Of a stretch of 64,000 nucleotides of DNA, positions 61,958 to 64,000 are shown piece by piece; position 1 is the stretch's first letter; each line of letters opens with the position of its first letter. The DNA is from DATBSL01 sp963729875 (GTDB lineage Bacteria > Acidobacteriota > Vicinamibacteria > Fen-336). The stretch covers positions 310,001 through 374,000 of the forward strand of contig CAVSPR010000007.1 in assembly GCA_963729875.1 (NCBI GenBank). Direction: 5' to 3'. The position numbers and the translations under genes were made by a program. Under the pieces are notes generated by a model that saw only the letters and a program-made list of their open reading frames with translations, searched no databases and was not told where the DNA came from.

Positions 61958-63161
61958 ATGAGCCACCGCACGCGTCTACTGGTCGCCCTCGTCTCCACGG
62001 GCCTCATCGGCTACGTCGCCGTCGGCTCGCTGCTCGGGAGGGTGCTCGGAGACAGCAGCTACGGCCAGCTCGCGATCTTCAACGAGGTCGTGCGCCTGGT
62101 GCTCGACTCCTACGTCGAGCCGGTGAACGTGGAGCGCGCCATGGCCGGGGCCCGGCTCGGCATGTCGGACGCCCTCGACGGGGACAGCGGCTACCTCGAC
62201 CCCGAGGAGCTCCGCCTGTACCAGCAGCCCCCGCGTGAGGACGAAGCCGAAGTCGGCCTCGTCCTCACCCGCCGCTTCTCGTTCGTCATGGTGGTGGCCG
62301 CGCGCCCCGGCTCGCCCGCGGAGAAGGCGGGGCTGCGGCCCGGGGACCTCGTCAAGACGATCGACGAGCACCACACCCGTCCGATGCCGGCGGTCGTGGC
62401 GGAGCGGCTGCTCCGCGGCGCGCCGGGGTCCTCGGTGAAGCTGGGCGTCCTGCGCGCGGGGGCCGAGCCCTTCGACGTGACAGTGGTACGCGAGCGGGTC
62501 CTGCCCGCGCCGCCGCAGGGGCGCCTGCTCGAGGCGGGGACTGGCTACGTCAAGGTCGGCGACTTCACCCCGGCGACGGCGGAAGACGTGCGCACGCAGG
62601 TCGAGGTTCTCAAGCGTGGGGGCGCGACGCGCCTGCTGCTCGACTTGCGGGGAGCGGCCTGGGGCTCGCCCGCCGACGGGGCCCGGGTGGCGGAGCTCTT
62701 CCTCCGGGGCGGGCTGGTGGCGAAGCTCGTGGGCCGCAGGGCCGAGGAGCAGCTGCTGCAGGCCGACGCTGCGCGCTGCGTGTGGAGCGGGCCGCTGGCC
62801 GTGCTCGTCGACAACGGCACGGCCGGACCGGGCGAGATCGTGGCGGCAGCCCTCCTCGACGCCGACCGGGCCAAGCTGGTGGGAGAGCACACGTTCGGCC
62901 GGGCCGCGACCTCGAAGACGGTGCCTCTGCCCGAGGGAGGCCTCGTCCTCACCGTGGCGAAGTACATGTCCCCGAAGGGCACCTCGATCCACGGCACGGG
63001 CCTCGCGCCCTCGGTCCCGGTGTCGGCGGAGCGCGACGAGGACGAGGACCTGCCGGAGGGCGTCACGCCGCCGGACCGGATCCTCGAGAAGGCGCTGGAG
63101 GTCGTGAAGGAGCGCCGGCGAGGCGCCGGCCGCTCGGGCTGCGAGCGCACCCGCGTCCTGA
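61958..63161 (+). CDS. S41-family C-terminal processing protease
   Basis: About 400 residues. An N-terminal anchor (LLVALVSTGLIGYVAVGSLLG) precedes a PDZ domain (FSFVMVVAARPGSPAEKAGLRPGDLVKTIDEHHTR). The S41 peptidase domain follows (YVKVGDFTPATAEDVRTQVEVLKRGGATRLLLDLRGAAWG, VLVDNGTAGPGEIVAAALLDADRAKLVGEHTFGRAATSK). The expected catalytic Ser of NxxSAS is changed to NGTAGPGE, so the nucleophile may be absent, while K in TFGRAATSK remains. In frame the protein runs on to 63484; one +1 change near 63120 would give a natural Ala/Pro tail ending at TGA 63159. It follows EnvC, an arrangement common in bacteria. Confidence 0.8.
63114..63130. terminator. perfect hairpin between convergent S41 and HU genes
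   Basis: GCCGGCG (63114-63120), loop AGG, CGCCGGC (63124-63130). It sits where both convergent genes should end, as a bidirectional terminator might. It also coincides with the suspected frame change. Confidence 0.45.
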
Positions 63162-63414
63162 GGCCCTTTCCGGGAGCGAATCGCGGCCAGCGGCGGGCCG
63201 GCACCTTCATCGCCTCGCCCGTGTGCGGGTTGAAGGCGGCCCGGGGCTTCCGCCGGCTGACGAGAAACGTCCCGAAGTCCACGAGCTTCACCGGCTCTCC
63301 CCTTTTCAAGGAGCGGGCGATGTGCTCGAGGACCCCGTCGAGAGCGCGCAGGACGTCGGCCTTGGTGAGGCCGGTGTCCCGCGCGACCCGGGCGACGAGG
63401 TCGGCCTTGTTCAA
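63130..63414 (-). CDS. HU/IHF-family DNA-binding protein, C-terminus unresolved
   Basis: About 95 residues. The HU fold is clear: LNKADLVARVARDTGLTKADVLRALDGVLEHIARSLKRGEPVKLVDFGTFLV, then AFNPHTGEAMKVPARRWPRFAPGKGLRTRV. The residues GxxxKxPARRxPxFxPGK are HU hallmarks. TTG 63414 is the start. No stop follows at the normal length; the frame stays open far into the S41 gene. The end given is an estimate at family length. It follows a partial exported-protein gene by 8 nt on the same strand, so the two are probably co-transcribed. Confidence 0.8.
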
Positions 63415-63422
63415 GGGCCCCC

Positions 63423-64000
63423 CTACGGCAGGATCTCGAGCGGCGACTCCTGGACGAGGTCCTTCTTCGCGAGCTTGTCCGTGACCTTCAGCTGGACCAC
63501 GTACTGCCCCGGCTCGTAGTTCGAGAGAGGGATGGGCCCGACCGACGAGCCGGAGAATTCGGTCTCCATCTGGGTCGAGGGCGCCTTTGCCACCGGCGTC
63601 TTGCCGTTCTTCAGGATGCTGACGACCGCGGTCGCGTCGGCCTTGCCCGTCGCCGGGTCGAGCCGAAGGTCGTACACCTGGTAGAAGAACTCGACCTGCT
63701 CGGACTTGTGGGCGCGGCCGGCGAAAACGGGGATGAGCCGCACCTTGGCGAGCTCGAAGGCCGCGAAGGGGTGCGCCGGGTCCGCGTCGCCCGGCGGCAT
63801 GTCCTCGATCGTCCGCAGGATGATCACGGAGCTCGTCGAGGGCTGCTTGCTCATCGTGCCGTCCGCCGCCGTCTCGACCCTCGCGAGGTCCGGCACCTCG
63901 ACCTCGGCGGTGGCGAGCGAGGCCTTGCCGCCTTTGACGTCCACCGCCCCGGCCTTGAGCGTGTACTTTCCCGTCTTCAGGCCCAGCTTGAACGAGGCGA
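63423..64000 (-). CDS. C-terminal part of an exported beta-sandwich protein, partial
   Basis: At least 192 residues, running off the right edge, so the N-terminus is missing. The visible part is beta-rich: LKTGKYTLKAGAVDVKGGKASLATAEVEVPDL, HPFAAFELAKVRLIPVFAGR, VEFFYQVYDLRLDPATGKAD and SNYEPGQYVVQLKVTDKLAKKDLVQESPLEIL. The end resembles C-terminal domains of GWxTD or VWFA-related proteins of Acidobacteriota. The missing part should settle this. Confidence 0.6.
   Translation of the reverse strand, partial: ASFKLGLKTGKYTLKAGAVDVKGGKASLATAEVEVPDLARVETAADGTMSKQPSTSSVIILRTIEDMPPGDADPAHPFAAFELAKVRLIPVFAGRAHKSEQVEFFYQVYDLRLDPATGKADATAVVSILKNGKTPVAKAPSTQMETEFSGSSVGPIPLSNYEPGQYVVQLKVTDKLAKKDLVQESPLEILP

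Overview
The window is very GC-rich, densely coded bacterial DNA; I see no rRNA, tRNA, CRISPR array, insertion sequence or phage gene. Features pointing to Acidobacteriota, perhaps a Thermoanaerobaculia-like lineage, are a VWFA protein of the acidobacterial type, a secreted CBM9/DUF5916 barrel protein, DUF4388 signalling proteins, an FHA-GAF-PP2C phosphatase and a kinase with an HRDVSPGN loop. Myxococcota-like or uncultured high-GC phyla remain possible. This is inference from gene content only.

Layout. 0-7 kb: an arsenic island (arsC divergent from arsR-acr3-permease), then a metal-homeostasis group (NifX-like protein divergent from a ZIP transporter and a DUF134 protein). 7-11 kb: an FG-GAP lipoprotein, a radical SAM gene remnant, a lipoprotein of the alkaline phosphatase/phosphodiesterase superfamily, and TrmO. 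11-16 kb: CGGC protein, amino-acid racemase, hotdog thioesterase, DUF4920, PepSY-type membrane protein, OsmC, and an AbiE-like pair (winged-helix regulator plus nucleotidyltransferase). 16-25 kb: ABC exporter, an exported kinase-fold protein, beta-barrel proteins, an ArnT-like glycosyltransferase, a TIM-barrel protein, an NHL lipoprotein, DinB and TauE. 25-37 kb: thioredoxin, a zinc-ribbon membrane protein, a cyclic-nucleotide/DUF4388 regulator, lysine 6-aminotransferase with a DapB/Ord-like dehydrogenase, a DUF4388-DnaJ-TPR protein, DUF4126, a VWA protein, an NRAMP-like transporter and the FHA-GAF-PP2C phosphatase. 37-48 kb: Hsp20-Lon, exported aldo-keto reductase, enolase-superfamily protein, saccharopine dehydrogenase, YmdB, and an NtrB/NtrC-like pair. 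48-57 kb: HtrA divergent from xseA-xseB-ispA-tlyA-nadK, then a membrane glycosyltransferase, mltG and ruvX, and a Ser/Thr kinase. 57-64 kb: rhomboid protease, a second phosphodiesterase-type lipoprotein, EnvC, an S41 protease, HU, and a partial exported protein.

Two points affect how the annotation should be read. First, several genes are split by one-base indels, and these are extremely dense from about 49.9 to 56.3 kb. Essential genes such as nadK and ispA are hit repeatedly, mostly by +1 changes, so I treat these as probable sequencing or assembly errors and annotate each as one gene. Second, many genes carry a -10-like box exactly 6 nt before the start codon, some with a TTGAC-type -35 at 17 nt. 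This suggests that leaderless transcription is common here.

The most interesting leads are the exported kinase-fold protein (17.7-18.5 kb), the AbiE-like pair (14.5-15.9 kb), a dispersed palindromic element with a swapped inner stem (47.24 and 58.52 kb), two operators placed inside promoters (arsR; ZIP/NifX), and a hairpin that would mask the ribosome-binding site of lat.
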